Below are positions 25,168 to 33,923 of a stretch of 64,000 nt of DNA, in pieces (position 1 is the first letter of the stretch; each line of letters opens with the position of its first letter). Below the pieces are notes generated by a model. The model saw nothing but the letters and a program-made list of their open reading frames with translations. It did not search any database and was not told the DNA's origin. The DNA is from Hyphomicrobiaceae bacterium. Its GTDB lineage: Bacteria; Pseudomonadota; Alphaproteobacteria; Rhizobiales; Xanthobacteraceae. Made by a program: the position numbers and the translations under genes. Location: contig JAJPJB010000048.1 in the NCBI GenBank assembly GCA_021324465.1, forward strand, positions 1-64,000, given 5' to 3'.

Positions 25168-27768
25168 TTATTTCGCCATCAACGCGGCATCTGGGGATGC
25201 GCTGCCGCCGTTTGCAGCGCGTCGCTCAACCGGGCGTGAGGCGAATTCGGCGACGATTTCGTGCAGCCAGTCCATCTTGCGCAGCGCGACGTCGGTCTGG
25301 CCAAACGGAATGACAATGTCCGCGTGGTTGAAGGCATCGAGGATCGCCATTGCCAGCTCCGTCCGCACGGCGCCGGCTTTGTTAATGTCGCCGACGAAGG
25401 CATAGAGCGTGAAGTTGAGGCTTGCGGCGCCGAATTCGTCCAGCATCACGAATGGCTCGGGTGTTCTCAGGACGTCGGAATTCTCCTGTGCCACCTTTAG
25501 CAGCAAGGCGCGGACCTCGCGCGCATTGCTGCCGTAGGCGACGCCGACCTGAAGCGCCACACGGCGAATGCCGTTGCGGAATGTCCAGTTCTTGACCTTT
25601 TCGGCGATGAAATAGGAGTTCGGAATGAGGACGTTGGCGCGGTCGAATGTCTCAAGTTCAGTGGAGCGCACGCTGATCTTGCGCACAATGCCTTCCTCGC
25701 CGCCCACGACGACTTGATCGCCAACCCTGATTGGCCGCTCGGCCAGAAGAATGAGGCCGGAGACGAAATTATTGACCAGGTTCTGCAAGCCAAAGCCGAT
25801 GCCGACCGACAGCGCGCCGGCAACGATGGCGATGCTCGATAGATTGAAACCGGCGTAGGAGACGGCGACCAGCGCGGCGATCAAAATGCCGATATAGCCG
25901 ACGCCGGTGCGGATCGAGTTGCGCACGCCGCCGGAAATTCCGGCCGGCAGCAAAACCTGCGCGTCGAGCCAGCCCTGGAACAGCCGCGCCGCCGCATAGC
26001 CGACGCCGAATACGATGATCGAGGCCAGCAGTGCTCCGAAGGTCACATCGGTATTGCCGATGTGGAAGCCGAAGAAGAGCTGCCGATACCATTCGCGAAT
26101 GTCCGGCCAAGTATAGCCCCACTGCAGCATGATAAGCGGCACCGACAGCACCAGCACGGCAAATTTCAGTGACAGGCTGATCGGCAGTGCCAATTGCTCA
26201 CGCCGAGCGGGCTCCATTCCGGCAGTGCTTCTGAGCCAGGCGCCGACCACGGTGCCGTCGTCGCTCAGCCCTTGCGCGAAACCGTCAACCCACAGCAGAA
26301 GCAAATAGACGACCGCGAGAATGGATCCGGTCACGATTAACTGCTGGGCCAAAAAGCGCGCCAACGGCAGGTAACCGGTCACTGCGCAGACGACAATTGC
26401 GCCGACAATGCCCCAGGCAGCGATGCGGATCGGCTTGATCAGCTTCGGCGATGCTGCATCCTTGTCGTGCGCGATGGGCGTGCGCAGCAGTGCAACTACA
26501 AGCCCGGCCAACAACAAGCTTGAGGGCAGCGCGACGGCGATGGTCAGCGCGAATGGCGCATCGACGAGCCGCGTTATCACGTAAAGCAGCGTCGTCAGAC
26601 TGTAGACCAGCGCCAGCAAAACAGCGAGGCCGCAGAGGCGGGTGGCGGCCGCATCCGAAATAGGCACGAGCCGCCATTGCGGCGCGCGGGGCGCAAATGC
26701 CGCGCTCGCAAGCGCGCTGACGGTGGCGACAATCACGATCGACTGTGCTGTGAGATAGAACAGCCAGTCGATGCGCTCGGGAAGAGCCGCAGTGCTGGCG
26801 ACCATGCCGTAGAGAAAGGCGACCGGGCCGACGATCGGAAATGCGCGGAAGAACAGCACGCCCGCCGCCACGGATGCCCTTCGCCAGAATGGCGGTTCGA
26901 CGCCGTCGTTGCGACGCCGCAGCCGACGCACGAGTCGCGAACTCAGCAGGCCCAACGCCAGCGCGGCCAAGAGCGCGCCGAGGACGATATGCGTCACGTC
27001 CTCAGGATCGACCAGCGTGCTCCACCAGGTCGCAACCAGATCATAGAGCTTGCTCGCCGCGACCGGCACCTCGCGCGGCAGCTTAGCCCAGGTCTCAAAG
27101 GAATAGACGCCCGGAATCGGCTGAAACAGAATCGATGCGAAATTCTTGCGGCGAATGTCTTGAATTGTATTGAGTAGGGTGTCGATGCGCAGGTTGGCCG
27201 AATTCACTGCCGCCTGACCCGCCTGCAACAGGCCAAAATGATAGTTCAACTCGGCGCGGTGCATCGCGGCTTCGTCCGGTTCCGGCGGCTGACCCGCGGT
27301 CGGAGCCGGGCCGAGTAGATTCATCTGCGCTTTATCAGCGTTGAGCCGCGGCTGCAGTCGGCCCGCAACATCGTCGAGTTGCGCGCGAACGCGCTGCAGC
27401 GCATCGCGCAAGCGGTTAAGATCCGAGTAGCGCAAGCGCGGCCGGCTAAGATCGCCTTCGATGTGGTCCAGTTCGTGCTGCCAACCGGTCGCGGTTGCTT
27501 GGAGATCGATCCCGAGTTCTTCATTGAGCCGGTTGGTGACGTCTTGGCCGTTGACCTGAGGGCCAGCTGCCGGCGGCGCGCCTTTGAGGTCGCTCGCGGC
27601 CGGGGCAGCGTTTGCGGCGGGCTTTTCAGCGGACGGTGCTGCTCTGGGTGCTTGCGCCAAGGCGCGCGGGCTGCTTGCAAAGGCGATAGCGAGAATCGCC
27701 GCAGCCATCAGAAGGTTGCAAACACACGCAAATCTCCGCAATGAGGCCGCCATCGGCTCCCCCGTCAT
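25168..27768 (-). CDS. Large MscS-family mechanosensitive channel with DUF3772-like N-terminus
   Basis: An 866-aa envelope protein. A signal peptide (LLMAAAILAIAFASSPRALA) leads to a periplasmic helical region (~60-220, DUF3772-like), then ~10 TM segments and the MscS core: pore helix AGALSVGIGFGLQNLVNNFV and beta domain ERPIRVGDQVVVGGEEGIV, followed by ANVLIPNSYFI. The length and order match MscK/DUF3772-type channels rather than short MscS. It would release solutes on hypo-osmotic shock. It is transcribed alone, convergent with the ABC ATPase gene. Confidence 0.9.
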   Translation of the reverse strand: MTGEPMAASLRRFACVCNLLMAAAILAIAFASSPRALAQAPRAAPSAEKPAANAAPAASDLKGAPPAAGPQVNGQDVTNRLNEELGIDLQATATGWQHELDHIEGDLSRPRLRYSDLNRLRDALQRVRAQLDDVAGRLQPRLNADKAQMNLLGPAPTAGQPPEPDEAAMHRAELNYHFGLLQAGQAAVNSANLRIDTLLNTIQDIRRKNFASILFQPIPGVYSFETWAKLPREVPVAASKLYDLVATWWSTLVDPEDVTHIVLGALLAALALGLLSSRLVRRLRRRNDGVEPPFWRRASVAAGVLFFRAFPIVGPVAFLYGMVASTAALPERIDWLFYLTAQSIVIVATVSALASAAFAPRAPQWRLVPISDAAATRLCGLAVLLALVYSLTTLLYVITRLVDAPFALTIAVALPSSLLLAGLVVALLRTPIAHDKDAASPKLIKPIRIAAWGIVGAIVVCAVTGYLPLARFLAQQLIVTGSILAVVYLLLLWVDGFAQGLSDDGTVVGAWLRSTAGMEPARREQLALPISLSLKFAVLVLSVPLIMLQWGYTWPDIREWYRQLFFGFHIGNTDVTFGALLASIIVFGVGYAAARLFQGWLDAQVLLPAGISGGVRNSIRTGVGYIGILIAALVAVSYAGFNLSSIAIVAGALSVGIGFGLQNLVNNFVSGLILLAERPIRVGDQVVVGGEEGIVRKISVRSTELETFDRANVLIPNSYFIAEKVKNWTFRNGIRRVALQVGVAYGSNAREVRALLLKVAQENSDVLRTPEPFVMLDEFGAASLNFTLYAFVGDINKAGAVRTELAMAILDAFNHADIVIPFGQTDVALRKMDWLHEIVAEFASRPVERRAANGGSASPDAALMAK

Positions 27769-27892
27769 GACCGATCCGCTCGGAAGGGCGCGCTCTACGG
27801 CTGGAACGAGGGCAGATTATGGCAGGTGAATATCAGGGCGATCCGCGAGCATTGTGGATCGTGGAGGCGGTCCTGGCATAGTGTGGCCGGGC

Positions 27893-27937
27893 ATGGAGCA
27901 TCAAGCGGTGGAGCATCAGGCGGTGGAGCGTCAGGCG
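27893..27937 (+). repeat. Three tandem 15-bp repeats
   Basis: The unit (A/G)TGGAGC(A/G)TCA(A/G)GCG occurs three times in a row and encodes MEHQA-VEHQA-VERQA at the start of the hydrolase ORF. Copy-number change would alter the N-terminus without shifting frame. Confidence 0.85.
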
Positions 27938-28603
27938 AAGCCGCTGCGCATCAGTATAGATCAATCGTCGTCAGTTTCGGGCCTGCTGCTGCGGCCGCCG
28001 CGCGCAAACGCGTGCTATGTCTTTGCGCATGGTGCTGGCGCCGGAATGTGTCATGGCTTCATGCAAAGCGTTGCCGACGGTCTGTACGACCGCGGTGTCG
28101 CGACGCCGCGCTATCAGTTTCCTTACATGGAGAAAGGCGCGCGTCGGCCCGATGCCCCGCCCGTTGCGCATTCGGCCGTACGCGCCGCGGTGGCGCAGGC
28201 GCAAAGAATTTGCCCGGACCTCGCCCTGTTGGCTGGAGGCAAGTCGTATGGCGGCCGCATGACCTCGCAGGTTCAAGCATCGCATGTATTGGGCGGCGTT
28301 CAAGGTTTGGTGTTTTTTGGATTTCCACTGCATCCGGCCGGCAAGCCATCGCTGGAGAGAGCCAAGCACCTCGCCGGCGTGCATGTGCCGATGCTGTTCA
28401 TCCAGGGCACGCGCGACAAGATGGCGGAGCTCACTTTGATTCGGGAGGTGGTCAAGACATTGGGACCCACCGTATTGCTGCACGAGGTCGAGGGCGCCGA
28501 TCACAGTCTTCACGTGTCAGTTCGGTCCGGCCGTCGCGATGCGGACCTGTTGGCCTTGGCTCTGGATGCCTTTGTGGGTTGGCTGCAATCCGTCACGCGT
28601 TGA
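27893..28603 (+). CDS. Alpha/beta hydrolase (dienelactone-hydrolase/KANL3-like)
   Basis: A ~236-aa cytoplasmic hydrolase. The oxyanion segment FAHGAGAGMCHGFM, nucleophile elbow GGKSYGGRM (Ser in GxSxGG), acidic residue in FIQGTRDKM and terminal ADHSLHV histidine give a complete triad. Start codons are uncertain: 27893 is the first ATG after the divergent gap and begins three copies of a 15-bp repeat coding EHQAV-like units; the true start could be later. It is convergent with the flavoprotein gene, 9 bases apart. Substrate unknown. Confidence 0.78.
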   Translation: MEHQAVEHQAVERQAKPLRISIDQSSSVSGLLLRPPRANACYVFAHGAGAGMCHGFMQSVADGLYDRGVATPRYQFPYMEKGARRPDAPPVAHSAVRAAVAQAQRICPDLALLAGGKSYGGRMTSQVQASHVLGGVQGLVFFGFPLHPAGKPSLERAKHLAGVHVPMLFIQGTRDKMAELTLIREVVKTLGPTVLLHEVEGADHSLHVSVRSGRRDADLLALALDAFVGWLQSVTR

Positions 28604-28612
28604 TGTTTTCTC

Positions 28613-30199
28613 TCAAGCTGCGCCGATTGCGCGACTTAGAATCCGCTCGGCCTCTACGCCTCTATTGTCGCCGACCCATGCGACATATTGATCCGGCCGA
28701 ACAAGGATCAGCGTCGATTCGTAGGCCTCCCGGCCGCCGTTTCTGGAATCGGCAATGACGGTCAGCGGGACACCCAATCTGCTCGCAGCGCCTCTAAAAT
28801 CGGCAATCGCGGCATCGGGCGCATCGAAGGCGAGCAGACTGAACCCGCTGCCGAGCGCCTCGAAGGTGTTGCCGCCGAGCGACAGCGGTGCAGGCGCAAG
28901 ATGGTGTCCCGGCCGCGCCTTGAGCGAATGGGTCCCGTGCGCGCTTGTTACTCCCTGCGGCGGGCCGAAAATCACGGGTGAGCCCTCGTAATTGGGCTCG
29001 TATTGCTGGACCCGCGAGCCGATGTCGCTCTCGCGCGCCTGCCACGCAGCCTCGAATTCGGACAGGTCCTTCTCCGGATTGAAGCGCTCGAGAAACGCGG
29101 CGTCGCGCCGAATCCGCGAGGTGATGAAATCGTCGGCCGTCTCCCAAAAGACCGGCCGCCGCTCGAGGCTGTAGCTCGCCAGCAAAGCGTCGGTGCCCCA
29201 GCCTTGCAGCCGAGCCGCCAACTTCCATCCCAGATTGATGATGTCCTCCAGCCCGTTATTGAGCCCAAAGCCGCCGTAAGGCGGATGACTATGGGCCGCA
29301 TCGCCGGCGATGAACACGCGCCCACGCTGATACTCTTCCGCAACTGCGACCCGCATATTCCAGAACGAAAGATGCTCAAACTCACACGCGCAAGGAAAGC
29401 CTGCGGCTTGTTGAATAAGGCCTAGCGAGTCGAAGCTTTCGAGTTTCGCATCGGGCGGCACGGGTGCGTGAAAGAACCAGTGATCCGGCACCGATATGCG
29501 CCCGAAGAACTGCCAAAACCCCTTCAATTCCGGGCGCAACACGCGATAGGTCGAACGCTGTGGAAAGCGCTTGAGCTTCGCCTCAAGTTCGCTCGAGCGG
29601 AAGACTGCAAGCAGCATGGTCTGTTCGTAGTCTTGTTTGCTGCGCTCGATTCCGATCTGAGCGCGTATCGATGAGTGCGCACCGTCGCAGCCGACTAGAT
29701 AATCGCAAGCGAGCGTTTTCCGCTCTGAACTGTCCTCTCTGCGGATAGAGACTTGAACAGCATGTTCGTTCTGCTCTATCCGCTCGGCCCGCCAGCCAAA
29801 GAATGGGTGAACAGTCGGGAGAGACGACAGCTTTTTCTGTAATACCTTTTCCATCTGATATTGGGGCAAACGCTCGTTGTCTTGGGCGTAGAAAGACCGC
29901 ACGATTTCTCGTCCAGCCGGCGCATGCCAGTACTTGCTCATCAGGTCGCCGTAGGCGGTGAGCTCGCCGATCGCATAGCCCTTGGGCATCAGCCGTGCCG
30001 CGCGGAGCTCTTTTTCGATTCTCCATTTGGCGAAGTGTTCGAGCGTCCGCTGCGTCAGATTCTGACCCTTTGGAATTTTGCTAAGCGTTGTGCGCGGCTC
30101 AATGATCGCGCAACCAATTCCGCGCAGCCCGAGGCTGATTGCCAGGCCAAGGCCGACCGGTCCTGCGCCAACCACTACGATCGGGTATTCATGAAGCAT
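28613..30199 (-). CDS. Class A FAD-dependent aromatic monooxygenase
   Basis: A ~528-aa PheA/TfdB/MhpA-type flavoprotein hydroxylase. The FAD-binding GAGPVG follows directly after the preferred start at 30199 (MLHEYPIVVVGAGPVG); AAAGGAG lies 12 bases upstream, while the longer start at 30232 lacks a ribosome site. The DG motif (VGCDGAHSSIRAQ) and GD motif (GDAAHSHPPYGGFG) are intact. The C-terminal ~150 residues form the thioredoxin-like domain of phenol hydroxylases. It would hydroxylate an aromatic or heteroaromatic ring using NAD(P)H and O2. Its divergent neighbour encodes a TctC-type binding protein. Confidence 0.88.
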   Translation of the reverse strand: MLHEYPIVVVGAGPVGLGLAISLGLRGIGCAIIEPRTTLSKIPKGQNLTQRTLEHFAKWRIEKELRAARLMPKGYAIGELTAYGDLMSKYWHAPAGREIVRSFYAQDNERLPQYQMEKVLQKKLSSLPTVHPFFGWRAERIEQNEHAVQVSIRREDSSERKTLACDYLVGCDGAHSSIRAQIGIERSKQDYEQTMLLAVFRSSELEAKLKRFPQRSTYRVLRPELKGFWQFFGRISVPDHWFFHAPVPPDAKLESFDSLGLIQQAAGFPCACEFEHLSFWNMRVAVAEEYQRGRVFIAGDAAHSHPPYGGFGLNNGLEDIINLGWKLAARLQGWGTDALLASYSLERRPVFWETADDFITSRIRRDAAFLERFNPEKDLSEFEAAWQARESDIGSRVQQYEPNYEGSPVIFGPPQGVTSAHGTHSLKARPGHHLAPAPLSLGGNTFEALGSGFSLLAFDAPDAAIADFRGAASRLGVPLTVIADSRNGGREAYESTLILVRPDQYVAWVGDNRGVEAERILSRAIGAA

Positions 30200-30391
30200 C
30201 GAGACGCTAATCTCCTTTGCGATCGCCGTCATGTGCTTGCCATTGAATGCAGTGAACGGTCAAACGGTCCGTCTCAGGGCGACGGGAGCCGTCCGGACGT
30301 CGCGTCCCGCAAGCTTGCACTGGGGTGCGCCCTGCTGTTATTCGAAAAGGCGCGCGACCAATCGGGTCCAAATACGTCCAGGAGAAGAGAA

Positions 30392-31381
30392 ATGGTGCTC
30401 TCCCGCCGTTCATTGTTTAGAAGTCTCGCTGCCATGCCGGCGGCTCTACTGGTGTCAGAGAACGCGCTTGCGGCGGACTATCCGGACAGACCGATCCGAT
30501 TGATCGTGCCTTTCGCCGCCGGCGGCAATGCCGACATCGTCGGCCGCATTGTCGGCGAGCAGATCAGCAAGACGCTGGGCCAGCCCGTCGTAGTCGACAA
30601 CCGCGCCGGCGCCGGCGGCAGCATCGGCGCCGAATATGTGGCGCACGCCAACGCTGACGGTTACACGCTGTTGGTCGGCTCGAACGGTCCGCTCACGGTG
30701 AATCCCTTCGTCCAGGCGCGGCTCGGTTACGATCCCTTGAACGACTTTGCGCCTATTGCGCTTACCAGCTACGTGCCGCATGCGCTGATCTTAAGCAACG
30801 GCATTCAGGCAAAGACGGTTGCGGAGGTCATTGCGCTGAGCAAAAAGACGCCGCTGACTGTCGCGACCAGCGGTGTCGGCAGCGCCACGCACATGACTCT
30901 GGAGCGGCTGAGGGCGGCGACGGGCGCCAACATCACGCATGTGCCATATCGCGGCGGCGGCGCGTTGCTGCCCGACCTCATCGGCGGCAATGTGAACGGC
31001 GCGATGACGGAGTTCTCCACCGCCCTGCCGCTGCACAAGGGCGGCAAGGCGCACATTGTGGCGATTGCGGCGATACATCGCTCTCAGCTCGCGCAGGACA
31101 TTCCGACCTTCGATCAGAGCGGTGTCAAAGGCTTTGTCGCGCAAAGCTATATCGGCGTCGTGGCGCCGGCGAAGACGCCTGCGGACATAATCGCCAAGCT
31201 GCAGGACGCCATCGCCAAGGGGCTCGCTCCGGGTTCGCAAGCGCAGGAGCGCCTCGTCGCTCTAGGTTCCGAGGTCGCCACCCCTGACCAGATGACGCCG
31301 AAGGGCTTCGCCGAATTTATCCGAACCGATTACGACGCGATGCGCGCGGCTGCGAAGCTCGCCGGCATCAATCCGACGTGA
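30392..31381 (+). CDS. TctC/Bug-family tripartite tricarboxylate transporter binding protein
   Basis: A 329-aa periplasmic protein; the start at 30392 (MVLSRRSLFRSLAAMPAALL) follows GGAGAAGAG and replaces the track start at 29861. A twin-arginine-like signal ends at ALAAD. The Bug hallmarks YPDRPIRLIVPFAAGG, QPVVVDNRAGAGG and THVPYRGGG are all present. Such proteins bind carboxylates, often aromatic ones. No TctA or TctB genes are nearby, so this is an orphan binding protein, as is frequent in this family. Confidence 0.9.
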   Translation: MVLSRRSLFRSLAAMPAALLVSENALAADYPDRPIRLIVPFAAGGNADIVGRIVGEQISKTLGQPVVVDNRAGAGGSIGAEYVAHANADGYTLLVGSNGPLTVNPFVQARLGYDPLNDFAPIALTSYVPHALILSNGIQAKTVAEVIALSKKTPLTVATSGVGSATHMTLERLRAATGANITHVPYRGGGALLPDLIGGNVNGAMTEFSTALPLHKGGKAHIVAIAAIHRSQLAQDIPTFDQSGVKGFVAQSYIGVVAPAKTPADIIAKLQDAIAKGLAPGSQAQERLVALGSEVATPDQMTPKGFAEFIRTDYDAMRAAAKLAGINPT

Positions 31382-31393
31382 GCGGCTTCGGTT

Positions 31394-32431
31394 TCAGAGA
31401 TCGAACTTGCTTCGCAGCGCCGGCATGACCTGCGATGCAAATATTTCGACCGAATGGAGCATGTGCTCAAGCGTCAGATTGCCGAAGCAGAACTGGCCGA
31501 CCACGTAATTCACGCCGCACTCGGCGATCTGCGACGCCAGAAAGTCACGCACCGTTTCCGGCGAACCGGCGATGCCCTGTCCCTGGCGCACGAGCGTGTC
31601 GAAGCTGTCCACCTGCAGCGGTGATTGCGTTGTGACACCGTGCAAGTCGGAGAGATAAGTGAAGCTCGAGCGCCAGCGCAGATAGGCGCTGCGCGCGATT
31701 CGCATCGCCTGCGCGTCGGTGTCGGCAACCAGAATGAACCTTACCATGCCCATTTTGGGCGGCTCGGCGCTTTCCATTTGCCCGCTGTGGACGTCGCGCC
31801 AGACATCAAGGTAGCGCGCGACGATGGCCCGGGTATTGGCGGGCATGTCATTGGTGACGATGTGGAGGCCTCTACGTGCGGCGCGCTCGGCGCTGTCCGG
31901 TGAATGCGCGCCGTACCACAGCGGCGGGTGCGGCTTTTGGTAAGGTGTCATCTCCATGGGCACGTTTTCGAATTGATCGTAGCGCCCGCTCCAGCATAGC
32001 GTCGTGACCGTAAACGCCTTGAGGATGAGTTCGAGCCGTTCGGCATAGATTTGCTGCCGCTCCTGCGCATTCTGCCCGTAATACGAAATCTCGAACGGCA
32101 CCGAACCGCGGCCGAAGCCGATCTCCAGGCGTCCACGGCTTAAGTGATCGAGCATGCAGATCTCCTCCAGCACGCGCAACGGATGATGGACCGGCAGCGC
32201 GTAGACGAAAGTGCCGAAACGCAGCCGCTCGGTGCGCTGTGCGATGGCGGAGAGAAAGACGCTGGGCGAGGGGGCCATGCCAAGCGGCGTGAAATGGTGT
32301 TCCGCGACATGATAGGCGTAGAAGCCGCAGCGATCGAAGGCCTCGATGACTTTAAGCCGTTCTTCGTAGAATTCGCTCAACAGCAGGTCATTGCGGTCGA
32401 GATGATCGAATACACCGAATTCTAGGCCCAT
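31394..32431 (-). CDS. LLM-class flavin-dependent monooxygenase (luciferase-like)
   Basis: A 345-aa bacterial-luciferase-fold enzyme. Landmarks are EFGVFDHLDR at the N-terminus, AYHVAEHHFTP, LSRGRLEIGFGRGSVPFE and YQKPHPPLWYGAHSPDSAE. It uses FMNH2 or F420-like reduced flavin to oxygenate an unknown substrate. It is convergent with the TctC gene (13 bases apart) and divergent from the LivK-type gene. A second LLM gene of the same region lies at 38124. Confidence 0.88.
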   Translation of the reverse strand: MGLEFGVFDHLDRNDLLLSEFYEERLKVIEAFDRCGFYAYHVAEHHFTPLGMAPSPSVFLSAIAQRTERLRFGTFVYALPVHHPLRVLEEICMLDHLSRGRLEIGFGRGSVPFEISYYGQNAQERQQIYAERLELILKAFTVTTLCWSGRYDQFENVPMEMTPYQKPHPPLWYGAHSPDSAERAARRGLHIVTNDMPANTRAIVARYLDVWRDVHSGQMESAEPPKMGMVRFILVADTDAQAMRIARSAYLRWRSSFTYLSDLHGVTTQSPLQVDSFDTLVRQGQGIAGSPETVRDFLASQIAECGVNYVVGQFCFGNLTLEHMLHSVEIFASQVMPALRSKFDL

Positions 32432-32673
32432 GTGATCCGCCCAGCTGACGTGCGATTAACGCAGCCTGTTTGACCGACGCATCGTTGCGGCCAAGGTACC
32501 GAAGCCGCAAAACGGCATCCTCCGTAAGCTTCCTTATCGAGGCTGCGGTGCCGCCGCAACACCGCGGCTCTGCGGAGAAAGGCGGACGACCTTGCTGAAA
32601 CGCCTCTAGCGAGCCGCGCGGCACTGCGCTTAAGATGACGACGGCCGCCATCTGGCGCCTAGGGAGAGCGAGC

Positions 32674-33885
32674 ATGAAAAAACACAATTCGCGCGCGGGC
32701 GCAGTGTCACGTCGTACATTCATGAAGAGCTCGGTCGGCGCCGCATTGGCGTCGAGCCTGGCCGCTCCGGCTGTTCGCGCCCAGGGCAGCGCGCCGATTC
32801 GCATCGGCAACATCAACACCTATACCGGCGGGCTCGCTTATGCTGGGCAGGCCAATCTCGACGCCATGAACCTTTATTTCGACAGCATCAATTGGACTGT
32901 CGCCGGCCGCAAGATCGAACTCATCAAGGAAGACGACCAGTTCAATCCCCAGATCGGCTTGCAAAAGGCCAAGAAGCTTGTCGAGAGCGACAATGTCGAT
33001 CTCATCATCGGCATTCAAGCCAGCAATGTTGCGCTCGCTGTGCTCAATTATATGAAGCAGCAGAAGGCCTTCTATATCGTCTCCGGCGCGGGCACCGACG
33101 CGATCACCTGGGATCGCTACCCTTATTTGTTCCGCACCTCGATTTCGACCTTTCAGCTTTCTGGGCCGATGGCCGACTACATCTATGACCATCTCGGCAA
33201 GGAGATCGTCACCACGGCCTCCGATTATGCTGGCGGCCACGACGTCATGAATCAGTTCAAAGGCCCTTACCTCGCCAAGGGCGGCAAGGTCCTCAAGGAA
33301 ATCTGGCCGCCGCTCGGCACGACCGATTTTTCCGCCTATCTCACCGATATCAAGGCGATCAATCCGCCGGTGACCTACGACTTCATGCCGGGCGCCGACG
33401 CGGCGCGCTTCGTGCAGCAATACACCGAATTCGGCTTGAAAGAGAAGATGCCGCTGACCGGCTTTACCATGATCGATTCGCAAACGGTGAGTGCGGTCGG
33501 CAAATCGGCCATCGGCGTCATCTCGGCGCTCACCTATACCGATACCGTCGACAATCCGGAGAGCAAAGAGTTCGCCAAGAACTTCAAGGCGAAATACAAG
33601 TATGCGCCGGATCTGTTCGCCGATTACGGCTATGTCGGCGCCCAGGCCCTGGCCGAGGCATTGAAGATGACTGGTGGCGATGCTTCCAACAAAGACAAGC
33701 TCGCTGAGGCGATGAGCAAGGTATCCTTCAAGGCGCCGCGCGGCCCGTTCCGCATGGATCCGGCGACCCACAATCCGATCCAGAACATCTATATCGCGCA
33801 AGTGATCGAAAGCGGCGATGGCATCTCCACCAAAATCCTCTCCACCGCCAAAGACGTGCAAGACCCGGGCAAGAAGGTCTACTAA
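32674..33885 (+). CDS. Branched-chain-type ABC substrate-binding protein (LivK-like)
   Basis: A ~403-aa binding protein; the ATG at 32674 (MKKHNSRAGAVSRRTF) follows AGGGAGAG and replaces the track start at 32635. The twin-arginine signal SRRTFMKSSVGAALASSLAA ends near VRAQG. The mature part (IRIGNINTYTGGLAYAGQ, then GLQKAKKLVESDNVDLIIG) is typical of peripla_BP_6/LivK. In this setting the ligand is more likely an aromatic or amide compound than leucine (inference). The permease and ATPase genes follow. Confidence 0.9.
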   Translation: MKKHNSRAGAVSRRTFMKSSVGAALASSLAAPAVRAQGSAPIRIGNINTYTGGLAYAGQANLDAMNLYFDSINWTVAGRKIELIKEDDQFNPQIGLQKAKKLVESDNVDLIIGIQASNVALAVLNYMKQQKAFYIVSGAGTDAITWDRYPYLFRTSISTFQLSGPMADYIYDHLGKEIVTTASDYAGGHDVMNQFKGPYLAKGGKVLKEIWPPLGTTDFSAYLTDIKAINPPVTYDFMPGADAARFVQQYTEFGLKEKMPLTGFTMIDSQTVSAVGKSAIGVISALTYTDTVDNPESKEFAKNFKAKYKYAPDLFADYGYVGAQALAEALKMTGGDASNKDKLAEAMSKVSFKAPRGPFRMDPATHNPIQNIYIAQVIESGDGISTKILSTAKDVQDPGKKVY

Positions 33886-33923
33886 GGCGCCCACATCGCA
33901 AAATACCGTCGGCTGAGGAACGC

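Noticed and set aside
32707-33894. 395-aa minus-strand ORF
   Set aside because: Antisense to the LivK-like binding-protein gene, which has a signal peptide and good ribosome site.
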